Below, in pieces: positions 43,986 through 52,605 of a stretch of DNA of 64,000 nucleotides. Source of the stretch: Nocardia anaemiae NBRC 100462 (lineage in GTDB: Bacteria; Actinomycetota; Actinomycetes; Mycobacteriales; Mycobacteriaceae); the NCBI RefSeq assembly GCF_001612725.1, contig NZ_BDAZ01000032.1, positions 62,001 through 126,000 on the forward strand. Direction: 5' to 3'. Position numbers and translations under genes: made by a program. Within the stretch, counting starts at the first letter, position 1. Each line of letters begins with the position of its first letter. A model generated the notes under the pieces. It did no database searches, was not told where the DNA came from, and was given only the letters and a program-made list of their open reading frames with translations.

Positions 43986-46280
43986 TCAAACGGCACTGGC
44001 CCCGAACAGCTTCGGCAGCGTGCCCTCGTGCGCCTCGCGCAGGTCGTCCAGGGTGATCGAGAACTGGCCCTGCACCTCAACGGAATCCGATCCCTGATCG
44101 ACCACACCGATACGCACCCACGGCAATTCGCGCGCGGTGCACATCTTGGTGAAGCGGGTCTCCTCCGAGCGCGGCACCGCGACGAGCACCCGGCCCGCCG
44201 ATTCCGAGAACAGCTGCACGAATGGATCCGAACCCTCGGGAAGCAGGATGCGGCAACCGGTTTCGCCCGCCAGCGCGGCCTCGACCACGGTTTGGATCAG
44301 GCCGCCCTCGGAAAGGTCGTGTGCCGCACTGATCATGCCGTCGCGCGAACCCGAGGTCAGTACCTCGGCGAGCAGTTGTTCGCGGGCGAAGTCGACCTTG
44401 GGCGGTACGCCGCCGAGATGATCGTGTGCGACCTGCGACCAGATCGAGCCGCCGAATTCGTCGGCGGTCTCGCCGAGCAGGATCAGCGTTTCGCCCGGCT
44501 CCAGGCCGAGGCCGGTCGGGATGCGCCGGTGCACATCGTCGATGACGCCGAGCACGCCGACCACCGGCGTCGGCAGGATGGCGTCCTGACCGGTCTGGTT
44601 GTAGAAGCTGACATTGCCGCCGGTGACCGGAATGCCCAGAGCCACACAGCCGTCCGCGAGACCGCGCACCGCCTGTTGGAACTGCCACATCACGCCCGGA
44701 TCCTCCGGGGAGCCGAAGTTGAGGCAGTTGGTGACGGCCTTCGGCATCGCACCGGTGGTGGCCACATTGCGGTAGGCCTCGGCCAGCGCGAGCTGCGCGC
44801 CGGTGTAGGGGTCGAGCTTGGTGTAGCGGCCGGACGCGTCGGTGGCCAGCGCGATGCCGCGGCCGGTCTCCTCATCGATCCGGATGACACCCGCGTCGGC
44901 GTGTTCGGCGAGCACGGTATTGCCGCGGACGTAGCGGTCGTACTGCTCGGTGATCCACCGGCGGCTGCACAGCTGCGGGCTGGCGACCATCTGCAATACG
45001 GTGGCGCGCAATTCGTCCGGAGTCTTCGGGCGGGGCAGCGTGTCCGGGGTGTCGGCGATGAGCGCGTCCTGGAAATCCGGACGCTGCACCGGCCGCTCAT
45101 ATACCGGGCCCTGATGTGCGACGGTGCGCGGCGGCACATCGACGACGGTCTCACCGTGCCAGCTGATCACCAGCCGGTCGCCCTCGGTGACTTCACCGAT
45201 GACCGTGGCCAGCACATCCCACTTGTGGCAGACGGCCATGAACGCGTCCACATTCTCCGGCGTGACCACCGCGCACATGCGCTCCTGCGATTCGCTGGAG
45301 AGCACCTCGGCCGGGGTCATGCCCTTGGCGCGCAACGGCACCTTGGTCAGGTCGATATGCATGCCGCCATCGCCCGCGGCAGCGAGTTCGGAAGTGGCAC
45401 AGGACAATCCGGCGCCGCCGAGGTCCTGGATGCCGACCACCAGCTTGGCCGCGTACAGCTCGAGACAACACTCGATGAGCACCTTCTCGGCGAACGGGTC
45501 GCCGACCTGGACGCTGGGCAGCTTCTTGCGGCCGGTGCCGGATTCGTCACCGGAGAAGGTGTCCGAGGCCAGCACCGAAACGCCGCCGATGCCATCGAGT
45601 CCGGTGCGCGCGCCGAACAGAATGATCTTGTTGCCCGTGCCGGAAGCGAAGGCAAGATGCAGATCCTCGACCCGCATGACACCGGCACACAGCGCATTGA
45701 CCAGCGGATTGCCCTGGTAGGAGGCATCGAAAACGGTCTCGCCGCCGACATTCGGCAGGCCGAGCGAATTGCCGTAGCCGCCGACACCGCGCACCACACC
45801 GTCGACCACGCGCCGGGTATCCGGCGCGTCCGCCGCGCCGAAGCGCAGCTGATCCATCACCGCGATGGGCCGCGCACCCATGGCCATGATGTCGCGCACA
45901 ATGCCGCCGACACCGGTGGCCGCACCCTGATACGGCTCCACATAGGAGGGGTGGTTGTGGCTTTCCACCTTGAAGGTGACCGCCCAGCCCTCGCCGATAT
46001 CGACGACGCCCGCGTTCTCACCGATGCCCGCGAGCATCGCGGACTTCATTTCGTCGGTGGTGGTCTCGCCGAAGTAGCGCAGATGCACCTTCGAGGACTT
46101 GTAGGAGCAGTGCTCGCTCCACATCACCGAATACATCGCCAGTTCGGCGTCGGTCGGCCGACGGCCGAGAATTTCCTTGATCCGCGCGTACTCGTCGTCC
46201 TTGAGACCGAGCTCCTTGTACGGCTGCGGGGCGTCGGGAGTTGCTGCGGCTGCGCTGACGGTGTCGACCTGCGGAGTCAC
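43986..46280 (-). CDS. purL: Phosphoribosylformylglycinamidine synthase large subunit
   Basis: This is the 764-residue small-type PurL, which needs separate PurS and PurQ; both are encoded at 51.6-52.5 kb. Motifs include MWSEHCSYKSSK, VVDIGEGWAVTFKVESHNHPS and GGETVFDASYQGNPL, and an ATP-binding TGGNVSFYN. GTG 46280 (MTPQVDTVS) is chosen from length and an AGGA 10 nt upstream; the open frame further upstream is not PurL-like. It is divergent from the GT87 gene. Confidence 0.95.
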   Translation of the reverse strand: MTPQVDTVSAAAATPDAPQPYKELGLKDDEYARIKEILGRRPTDAELAMYSVMWSEHCSYKSSKVHLRYFGETTTDEMKSAMLAGIGENAGVVDIGEGWAVTFKVESHNHPSYVEPYQGAATGVGGIVRDIMAMGARPIAVMDQLRFGAADAPDTRRVVDGVVRGVGGYGNSLGLPNVGGETVFDASYQGNPLVNALCAGVMRVEDLHLAFASGTGNKIILFGARTGLDGIGGVSVLASDTFSGDESGTGRKKLPSVQVGDPFAEKVLIECCLELYAAKLVVGIQDLGGAGLSCATSELAAAGDGGMHIDLTKVPLRAKGMTPAEVLSSESQERMCAVVTPENVDAFMAVCHKWDVLATVIGEVTEGDRLVISWHGETVVDVPPRTVAHQGPVYERPVQRPDFQDALIADTPDTLPRPKTPDELRATVLQMVASPQLCSRRWITEQYDRYVRGNTVLAEHADAGVIRIDEETGRGIALATDASGRYTKLDPYTGAQLALAEAYRNVATTGAMPKAVTNCLNFGSPEDPGVMWQFQQAVRGLADGCVALGIPVTGGNVSFYNQTGQDAILPTPVVGVLGVIDDVHRRIPTGLGLEPGETLILLGETADEFGGSIWSQVAHDHLGGVPPKVDFAREQLLAEVLTSGSRDGMISAAHDLSEGGLIQTVVEAALAGETGCRILLPEGSDPFVQLFSESAGRVLVAVPRSEETRFTKMCTARELPWVRIGVVDQGSDSVEVQGQFSITLDDLREAHEGTLPKLFGASAV

Positions 46281-46444
46281 GGAGTACCAGGGTCCTTTCG
46301 GGCCGGAGCGCGAAGCTGGGGATTCGCCATGAAGTTTAGCCGTGGCCCTCGATGGGCAGCCGATCGCATCGACCGGGCGTCCGGATCGCCGGTTTTCCGG
46401 CCCGGATGCCTCGGGTCGGCACCCATCGCGCGAGCTCGCAACCG

Positions 46445-46450
46445 CTACGC
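46445..46450 (+). promoter_or_regulatory. -10 box for leaderless GT87 gene
   Basis: TACGCT ends 7 nt before the GTG at 46458. Confidence 0.5.
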
Positions 46451-46457
46451 TTTGGCC

Positions 46458-47759
46458 GTGAACGATCGATCGGGGGTCGCGGATCCGGCCGAGCAGCCCG
46501 TCACCACGCAGGACATCCGGCTCGACGCCGACCCGGACCTCTCGCCGCGATTCTCGATGTCGAACCCGCAGGTGCGCTGGCTGCTGATCGCCGTCGCGAT
46601 GTTCGCCGTGTCGGCCATCGTCTCGCTGGTGGTGCACTGGTGGAACGGATATATCGATCTTCAGGTCTATCGCAACGGTGCGCGCGTCTGGCTCGACGAC
46701 GGTGAGTTGTACGGACCGATGCCCCCGGTCGAGGGGATCGGACTGCCGTTCACCTATCCCCCACTGGCGGCCCTGTTCTTCGCACCGCTCGCGCTGATGC
46801 CGCTGCCGCTGGCCGAGGTGCTGGTGACCGCCACCTCGGTGCTCAGCCTCGGCATCACGCTGTGGCTGGTGCTCGTGCGGCTGCGCCCTACCCTCGAGCG
46901 GCGGACCGTGCTGGCGCTGGTCATCGGTGTGGTCGCGGTGGCGCAGATGTCCGAACCGATCCGGCAGACCTTCGGTTTCGGCCAGATCAATCTGGTGCTG
47001 ATGGCCGCGGTCACCATGGATTGCCTTGTCCGCAAACCGGTCTGGCCGCGCGGCATGCTCATCGGCATCGCGGTCTCGGTGAAATTGATTCCGGCCGGAT
47101 ACCTGCTGTACTTCCTGCTACGCCGGGATTGGAAGGCGGCGGGCACGCTGATCGTCTCGGCGATCGTCGCGGTCGGACTCGGATTTCTACTGTTCCCGAG
47201 CGATTCGGCCGAATACTGGTTCCACACCCTGGCCGATACCGGCCGCATCGGACCGCCCTATTTCGCGGGCAATCAGTCGATCAAGGGCATGGCCTTCCGC
47301 CTCGGCGTCTCCGATTCGCTGGCCACCATGATCTGGATCACGCTGTCGCTCATCGCGATTGCCCTGGCGGCGGTATGGATGCACCGGCTACTGGAAGCGG
47401 GACAGCAGGTCGCCGCCCTGATGGTGAACGCTGCCGCCGTCTTGCTGGTGTCCCCGGTTTCCTGGTCGCACCACTGGGTTTGGATCGCCCCCGCAATCCT
47501 GGTCACCGCCGACGCCATCGCCCGCGGCACCCGCAACCGCTGGTTCATCGGCTCGGTCGCCGCCTTCACCGTGCTGTTCATGATCGGCCCCCAATGGCTC
47601 CTGCCGCATTCGAAGGACCTGGAACTCGGCTGGGCCTGGTGGCAGCAGATCATCGGCAGCAGTTACGTCCTCGCCACCCTGGCCGTCTTCGTGGTCGCCG
47701 TCACCACCTACCACCCGACGCACACCCCGGTACCCGAGAAGACCACCGCCGCAGCCTGA
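46458..47759 (+). CDS. GT87-family polyprenyl-phosphate-mannose mannosyltransferase-like protein
   Basis: The 433-residue polytopic protein has about ten helices. Its first extracytoplasmic loop follows helix 1 and contains IDLQVYRNGARVWLDDGELY with the conserved Asp, the GT-C type catalytic region of GT87 (DUF2029). Relatives (PimE, Rv2181) add alpha-1,2-mannose to phosphatidylinositol mannosides or lipomannan at the outer face of the membrane. The large frame extending upstream is antisense to purL. GTG 46458 fits a leaderless start. Confidence 0.82.
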   Translation: MNDRSGVADPAEQPVTTQDIRLDADPDLSPRFSMSNPQVRWLLIAVAMFAVSAIVSLVVHWWNGYIDLQVYRNGARVWLDDGELYGPMPPVEGIGLPFTYPPLAALFFAPLALMPLPLAEVLVTATSVLSLGITLWLVLVRLRPTLERRTVLALVIGVVAVAQMSEPIRQTFGFGQINLVLMAAVTMDCLVRKPVWPRGMLIGIAVSVKLIPAGYLLYFLLRRDWKAAGTLIVSAIVAVGLGFLLFPSDSAEYWFHTLADTGRIGPPYFAGNQSIKGMAFRLGVSDSLATMIWITLSLIAIALAAVWMHRLLEAGQQVAALMVNAAAVLLVSPVSWSHHWVWIAPAILVTADAIARGTRNRWFIGSVAAFTVLFMIGPQWLLPHSKDLELGWAWWQQIIGSSYVLATLAVFVVAVTTYHPTHTPVPEKTTAAA

Positions 47760-47783
47760 TCGCGATCGCCCTTCCCCTGAGCT

Positions 47784-47829
47784 GTCGCATAGCGAGTGAG
47801 ACCCTCGCACAGGGTATGAGCTATGCGAC
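47784..47829. terminator. Nested hairpin between convergent GT87 and M18 genes
   Basis: GTCGCATAGC/GCTATGCGAC encloses ACCCT/AGGGT. It starts 25 bp past the GT87 stop. A third TCTATGCGAC follows at 47840-47849. Confidence 0.6.
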
Positions 47830-47867
47830 ATGCCCATTGTCTATGCGACGGGTTCGGAGTGCCGTTT

Positions 47868-47892
47868 GGCATTTCAGGCCTGCGGAAATGCC
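47868..47892. terminator. Second hairpin in the GT87-M18 gap
   Basis: GGCATTTC/GAAATGCC has a 9-nt loop and is plausibly the terminator for the M18 gene side. Confidence 0.4.
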
Positions 47893-47928
47893 GCGCGGAT
47901 TCCCAATCGCGAAGTGTCGCAGTAGGAA

Positions 47929-48078
47929 CCCGCCCGGACTGGTCAGCCGAATCGGCATGCCCGTATACGCCCATGAGGGCGCGAAACTGTGGGCTCCCCA
48001 ACACGAGCCCGCACCGGACTCATCAGCCGATTCGGTGTGCTGGTGGGCACCCGGGGGATGCGCGGAACTGCGGGTCCC
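47929..48078. repeat. Degenerate tandem duplication of about 70 bp
   Basis: 47929-48000 and 48008-48078 align along their length. Shared blocks include CCCGC.CGGACT, TCAGCCGA.TCGG and AACTG.GGG.CCC. The second copy ends at the M18 stop codon. Confidence 0.5.
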
Positions 48079-49376
48079 TACCGGTCGAGTGGTGTGGGGG
48101 TAAGGAAGGCGGCCAGGGCGGCGGCATAGGACGAAACATCTTCTGCGCCCATGATTTCGCGGGCCGAATGCATTGCGAGTTGTGCGGCGCCGACATCGAC
48201 GGTGGGCATGCCGGTGCGCGCGGCGGTCATCGGGCCGATGGTGGAGCCGCAGGGGAGATCGGCGCGGTGCACGTAGCGTTGCAGGGGGACCTCGGCTTGG
48301 GCGCAGGCCAGGGCGAAGGCACCCGCACCTGCCGCGTCGGTGGCGTAGCGCAGGTTCTGGTTGACCTTGAGCACCGGACCGCCGTTGACCTCGATGCGGT
48401 GCGCGGGCTCGTGACGCTCCGGGTAGTTGGGATGGGTCGCGTGCGCCATATCGCCGGAGGCGCAGACGGATCCGGACAGTGCGGCAAGGTATTCGGCGCG
48501 GCCGCCGCCACGTGCGAGCACGATGCGTTCGAGCACCGTCGGCAACAGATCGGATTGCGCGCCCCGATCGGACTGGCTGCCGACCTCCTCGTGATCGAAC
48601 ATCGCCAGCACCGGAATGGCCGCACCGGGTTCCTCGATCGCCGCCAGGAAGGCGCTCAATCCCGCATAGCAGGTGCCCTGATTGTCCAGGCGAGGCGCGC
48701 TCACCAGATCGCGGTCCCGGCCGACCAACCGGCTCGGCGCCAGATCATGGGTCATCAATTCCCAGCCGAGCACCGACTGCGGATCCACCTCGGCGTATTC
48801 GGCGACGAAATCGAGGAATGAGCGCGGCTGCGCGCCGAGACCCCAGATCGCATTGACGTGCCGCTGCGGATCCAGCGTGACACCGCGGCGATCCTCCGAG
48901 AGGTGGATGGCCAACTGCGGCACCCGCAAGATTGGTTCATCGATGCGAATCAGCTGTTCGCGCACCACATTTCCGTCGCGCACGCTGAGCCGACCTGAGA
49001 TGCCGAGTTCCCGGTCCAGCCACGAATTCAGCCAGGCGCCGCCATAGGGCTCCAGCCCGACCAGCTGCCAGCCCACCGCGGCCAGATCCGGATACTGCTT
49101 CACCCGCAGGTTCGGACTGTCGGTGTGCGCACCGACCACCCGGAACGGCGTCACCCCCGCGGCATCGGCCGTCGCCCACGCGACGAGCGAACCGCCGCGC
49201 ACGACGTAGTGGCGGCTCGGCCCATCCGCAGGCCACGGCGCCGACTCCGCGAGCGGGGTGAAGCCGTTGGCGTCCAGTTCCCGCGCGACCGTCCGGCATA
49301 CGTGGAACGGCGACGGTGAATCGTCGATGAAGGCGCACAACCCGGCGGCCGTGGCAGCGGTAGTGGAAACGGGCAT
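48078..49376 (-). CDS. M18-family aminopeptidase
   Basis: This 432-residue zinc aminopeptidase (PepC of mycobacteria, Rv0800; DAP family) removes N-terminal, often acidic, residues from peptides. Metal and catalytic segments are VGAHTDSPNLRVK, DNQGTCYAGL, FDHEEVGSQSDRGAQS, SGDMAHATHPN and the final GMPTVDVGAAQLAMHSAREI. ATG 49376 is preceded by TAGGAT 7 nt upstream, indicating a leaderless mRNA and excluding the longer frame. Confidence 0.93.
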   Translation of the reverse strand: MPVSTTAATAAGLCAFIDDSPSPFHVCRTVARELDANGFTPLAESAPWPADGPSRHYVVRGGSLVAWATADAAGVTPFRVVGAHTDSPNLRVKQYPDLAAVGWQLVGLEPYGGAWLNSWLDRELGISGRLSVRDGNVVREQLIRIDEPILRVPQLAIHLSEDRRGVTLDPQRHVNAIWGLGAQPRSFLDFVAEYAEVDPQSVLGWELMTHDLAPSRLVGRDRDLVSAPRLDNQGTCYAGLSAFLAAIEEPGAAIPVLAMFDHEEVGSQSDRGAQSDLLPTVLERIVLARGGGRAEYLAALSGSVCASGDMAHATHPNYPERHEPAHRIEVNGGPVLKVNQNLRYATDAAGAGAFALACAQAEVPLQRYVHRADLPCGSTIGPMTAARTGMPTVDVGAAQLAMHSAREIMGAEDVSSYAAALAAFLTPTPLDR

Positions 49377-49383
49377 GCCTGCG

Positions 49384-49389
49384 ATCCTA
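49384..49389 (-). promoter_or_regulatory. -10 box for leaderless M18 aminopeptidase gene
   Basis: TAGGAT on the minus strand lies 7 nt before the ATG. The rest of the 438-bp gap up to 49814 is noticeably more AT-rich at 49680-49810 and contains the palindrome CGAATATTCG (49685-49694), but no gene I can support. Confidence 0.45.
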
Positions 49390-49814
49390 TGCAGACGCGG
49401 CGCCGGGATCCGATCGGCTCGATCTCGAAGAGATCCCGCAGGCTGCTCCTTCGCCTCGAGCGGGTCGTTGCTCCAGATTCGATGGAAGTCGAGCAAGCCG
49501 TCCGTTATCCCGTACGCAGCGGGCGCATGCCTCCCGGTTCAACAACCCGTAAGAAACGGTGGCGGTCGAAGTGCCGCCGATCCACCGAGAACCGCGTTGC
49601 GGCCGCATACATCGGCAAAGCCTGGTTTCGTCGCCGGAACCACCACCGCGATGGAGCAACTCGGTCTCATCTTGCGGCTATGGCCGAATATTCGAACACC
49701 ATAATGAGGTCTATTCGGAACATAACCGAAGGAATGGTAATTGCGCACCCAGACAGCGCAACCGAACATTCATGGGATTAATTCATCCGACGACTACCCC
49801 AGTGCCAATTTGAA

Positions 49815-50240
49815 CTACTCCGCGGAAACGAGTTCCAGCAAACGCATCAGCTCGGCATAACGCCGCGCACCGATACGCGAACGCAACTCCTGCTCCACGC
49901 GTTCCTCTTCGATGCGCACCGCGTCGACCAGATCCGAACCGAGCCTGCTCAGGCCGATCAGGATGCGGCGGCGGTCGTCCTCGGCGGCCACCCGGAAGAT
50001 CAGGCCGCGTTCGGCGAGTGCGTCGGCATGCCTGGTCGCCGAGGACGGCGGTAGCTGCGACCTGGCCGCTAGCTCACTCATGGTGACCCCGAACTCGGCG
50101 GACAGATTCGACAGCATCGACCATTGATCGGCTGTCAGTTGCCTGGCGCACAGGGCGGCGTCGAGGTGGTCCAGCCAACGCCGTTCCGCGGCACGCAGCA
50201 CACCATGCAGCGTGGAATATCCGCTTACAATGGTCGTCAT
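49815..50240 (-). CDS. MarR-family transcriptional regulator
   Basis: This 141-residue winged-helix regulator has the recognition region VTMSELAARSQLPPSSATRH and the wing AEDDRRRILIGLS. The C-terminal dimerisation helix is rich in Glu/Arg. ATG 50240 (MTTIVSGY) is chosen as the longer frame runs through the divergent gene. It probably represses itself and the divergent binding protein gene 49 bp away, where a CTCGAACGAG dyad is present; the ligand may be the one bound by that protein. Confidence 0.88.
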   Translation of the reverse strand: MTTIVSGYSTLHGVLRAAERRWLDHLDAALCARQLTADQWSMLSNLSAEFGVTMSELAARSQLPPSSATRHADALAERGLIFRVAAEDDRRRILIGLSRLGSDLVDAVRIEEERVEQELRSRIGARRYAELMRLLELVSAE

Positions 50241-50265
50241 TATTTCCTGCCTGCCATGAATTTCG

Positions 50266-50275
50266 CTCGAACGAG
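50266..50275. promoter_or_regulatory. Dyad between MarR gene and divergent binding protein gene
   Basis: CTCGAACGAG, flanked by TTTCG and AAGAA, lies in the 49-bp divergent gap and is a candidate MarR operator. Confidence 0.45.
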
Positions 50276-50289
50276 AAGAAGAGTACCGA

Positions 50290-51366
50290 ATGTCAGCGTT
50301 CGGCGAGAGCCCAGACGGCACGATCGAGATACTGAACATAGTCCCTATGCAGGGACCGGGCGGTATCGTAGCGGCGTCGTGCGATGCGGCGGTTTCGCTC
50401 GCGGTCGACGAAATCAATGCTGGGACAGGTTTTCTGGGCCGCGAAATTCGTACTACGAATATCGATGGCGGGCGGAATCCGCGCGAGGTCGCCGAAGAGG
50501 TTTCCGCGCTGCTGGCCACCGGGATGGTGGACGCGATCACCGGCTGGCACACCTCGGCGGTGCGATTGGCCGTGGCGCGCGCCAATGCCAGTCGGGTGCC
50601 CTATCTTTTCGCCACCGGACACGAGGGTCTCACCAATGAGCTACCCGGGGTGCTGATGCTCGGCGAACATCCGGCGGGCCAGACCCTGCCCGCGGTGCAC
50701 TGGCTGCGGCGCGAATACGGTGTGCGCCGCTGGGCGATCATCGGCAACGACTACATCTGGCCGCGCGAATCGGCCAAGGCGGTGCGCCGCAGCCTGACCG
50801 ATCCGAGCGCCATCGTGCTGGAACGATTCGTACCGCTCGGCGCACCGGACTTCACAGAATTCCTCGACCATCCCGCACTCGACCACGCCGATGCCGTCAT
50901 CATCCTGATGGTCGGCGCGGACGTCTCCCGCTTCAACCGGCAGTTCGCCGCCACCGGACGCGCCGACACGCTGCTGCGCATAAGCCCGGCCGCCGACGAA
51001 AACGTGCTGCTGACCGCCGGTCCCGAGGCCAACCACAACTTCTACGTGGCATCCAGCTACTTCGTGGACCCACGCACCGACGACGGCCGCGACCGGCTGG
51101 CCCGCTACCGCCGACTACACGGCAGCTTCGCGCCCGCACTGACCAGCTTCAGCAATATGAGCTACGAGGCGATCCACACCCTGCGCGCGATCGGCGAGAC
51201 GGTCGGATCACTGGACGTACCCGACGTACACGCGGCGCTCGATCAGGGTGTGCGGCTCGAAACACCAGGCGGTTCCCGAAGTTTCGTCGGAAACCAGGCC
51301 CAGCAGCACGGCTATATCGCGTTGGCCGACGGCGTCGATTTCGACATCATCGCCCGGATCACTTGA
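50290..51366 (+). CDS. AmiC-like periplasmic-binding-fold protein without signal peptide
   Basis: The 358-residue protein has the type I periplasmic-binding fold of amide/urea/branched-chain amino-acid receptors: LNIVPMQGPGGIVAASCDAAVSLAVDEINA, LATGMVDAITGWHTSAVRLAVA and NDYIWPRESAKAVRRSL. There is no signal peptide or lipobox, so it should stay in the cytoplasm, like AmiC of Pseudomonas, which senses amides and controls an antiterminator. No transporter genes adjoin it. The divergent MarR gene suggests a sensory rather than transport role. Confidence 0.78.
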   Translation: MSAFGESPDGTIEILNIVPMQGPGGIVAASCDAAVSLAVDEINAGTGFLGREIRTTNIDGGRNPREVAEEVSALLATGMVDAITGWHTSAVRLAVARANASRVPYLFATGHEGLTNELPGVLMLGEHPAGQTLPAVHWLRREYGVRRWAIIGNDYIWPRESAKAVRRSLTDPSAIVLERFVPLGAPDFTEFLDHPALDHADAVIILMVGADVSRFNRQFAATGRADTLLRISPAADENVLLTAGPEANHNFYVASSYFVDPRTDDGRDRLARYRRLHGSFAPALTSFSNMSYEAIHTLRAIGETVGSLDVPDVHAALDQGVRLETPGGSRSFVGNQAQQHGYIALADGVDFDIIARIT

Positions 51367-51390
51367 GTGAGAGTCACCCGACACGGTTAC

Positions 51391-51552
51391 TACGACGGAG
51401 CGAGGGCGACCGTTCGCGTGTCCGAGCCGTCGAAGCGCGTGCCGCAGGCGCGGAACCCGACCATCCAGCACACCACCCTGACCAACCACGACGGAGCGAG
51501 AACGACCCGTCTAGCGTCCGAGCCGTCGAGCCGCAGGCGCGAGTCTCGACGG
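51391..51552 (+). repeat. Compound intergenic repeat, locus 3 (two units)
   Basis: Units 51391-51452 and 51484-51541 share ACGACGGAGCGAG, then GTCCGAGCCGTCGA. The linker ATCCAGCAC..CAACCACGACGG resembles that of locus 1. It ends with CGCGAGTCTCGACGG as in locus 1. It fills the convergent gap before purQ. Confidence 0.75.
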
Positions 51553-51596
51553 AGCCTGCAGTTCGCTCGAAAGTGTCAGCCGCGAGACGCCAGGCG

Positions 51597-52277
51597 CTAC
51601 GAAGCCGCGACCAAGGTGTCGAGCACCGAGAGGAACAGGCCGAGGCCGTCGTCGCTCGGGCCGGTCAGCGGCTCGGTGGCGTGTTCGGGATGCGGCATCA
51701 GGCCGACGATCCGGCCATCTGCCGAGGAGATGCCCGCGATATCGCGCTGGGAGCCATTAGGATTGTCGCCCGCGTAGCGGAAGACCACTCGGCCCTCGCC
51801 CTCGAGTTCATCGAGCACACGCTCGGACGCCTGAAAGCGCCCCTCGGCGTTCTTTACCGGGATGAGGATCTGGGCACCTGGCTCGAAACGCGAGGTCCAC
51901 GCGGTATTCGCGGTTTCGACGCGCAGCCATTCGTCACGGCAGACGAAGTGCAGTCCCTCGTTGCGGGTCAGCGCGCCGGGCAGCAGGCCCGCCTCGCACA
52001 ACACCTGGAAACCATTGCAGATACCCAGGATCGGCAGGCCGCGACCCGCGGCCTTGACGACCTCACCCATCACCGGGGCGAATCGGGCGATGGCACCGGC
52101 GCGCAGGTAGTCGCCGTAGGAGAAGCCGCCGGGCACGATCACCGCGTCGACCTGCTTCAGGTCGGCATCGGCATGCCACAGGCTGACCGCCTCGGCGCCC
52201 GCCAGCTTGACCGCCCGAGCGGCGTCGACATCGTCGAGCGTGCCAGGAAAAGTAATGACCCCGATCCGCGCCGTCAT
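51597..52277 (-). CDS. purQ: Phosphoribosylformylglycinamidine synthase glutaminase subunit
   Basis: This 226-residue class I glutaminase supplies ammonia to PurL. The nucleophile is in GICNGFQVLCEAGLLPG and the His-Glu pair in LMPHPEHATEP. The start ATG 52277 overlaps the purS stop (ATGA). With purS it forms a two-gene operon separated from purL by about 5.3 kb. Confidence 0.96.
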   Translation of the reverse strand: MTARIGVITFPGTLDDVDAARAVKLAGAEAVSLWHADADLKQVDAVIVPGGFSYGDYLRAGAIARFAPVMGEVVKAAGRGLPILGICNGFQVLCEAGLLPGALTRNEGLHFVCRDEWLRVETANTAWTSRFEPGAQILIPVKNAEGRFQASERVLDELEGEGRVVFRYAGDNPNGSQRDIAGISSADGRIVGLMPHPEHATEPLTGPSDDGLGLFLSVLDTLVAAS

Positions 52278-52510
52278 GAAACGCGCACGACCTTCCAGTC
52301 CTCGATCACGGTGTTGGCGAGCAGCGCCTCGGCGATCTGTTCGAGCTCCGCGTCGCTGACACTGTCGTCGACATCGAGCTCGAATCGCTTGCCCTGCCGC
52401 ACATCCGACACTCCGGCGAATCCCAGGCGCGGGAGCGCGCCGGCGATGGCCTGACCCTGCGGATCCAGGATCTCGGCCTTCGGCATCACCTCGACCACGA
52501 CTCGTGCCAC
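52274..52510 (-). CDS. purS: Phosphoribosylformylglycinamidine synthase subunit PurS
   Basis: This is the 78-residue structural subunit that joins PurL and PurQ. It is recognised by VVVEVMPKAEILDPQGQAIA and LGFAGVSDVRQGKRFEL. GTG 52510 has GAGGAG 8 nt upstream. It overlaps purQ by 4 bp. Confidence 0.94.
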   Translation of the reverse strand: MARVVVEVMPKAEILDPQGQAIAGALPRLGFAGVSDVRQGKRFELDVDDSVSDAELEQIAEALLANTVIEDWKVVRVS

Positions 52511-52593
52511 GCGTTGCTCCTCAGGTGGTGTTGGGGTTACCTGAGCAGCGTAGTTGTCCGGGTTGTCCGAGCTACGGTCGGGGTCGAGTCAAA

Positions 52594-52599
52594 TAGCAT
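52594..52599 (+). promoter_or_regulatory. -10 box for leaderless MBL hydrolase gene
   Basis: TAGCAT ends 6 nt before the ATG at 52606, in the gap divergent from purS. Confidence 0.5.
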
Positions 52600-52605
52600 G
52601 GCCCC

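Noticed and set aside
44028..46457. A very long plus-strand open frame running from inside purL into the GT87 gene
   Set aside because: The first 2.4 kb is antisense to purL, whose protein is unmistakable; high GC keeps complementary frames open. Only the part from 46458 is a real gene.
49377..49814. Small ORFs in the 438-bp gap between the M18 and MarR genes
   Set aside because: Frames of 60-150 codons exist on both strands but lack ribosome sites, family similarity or typical codon position bias.
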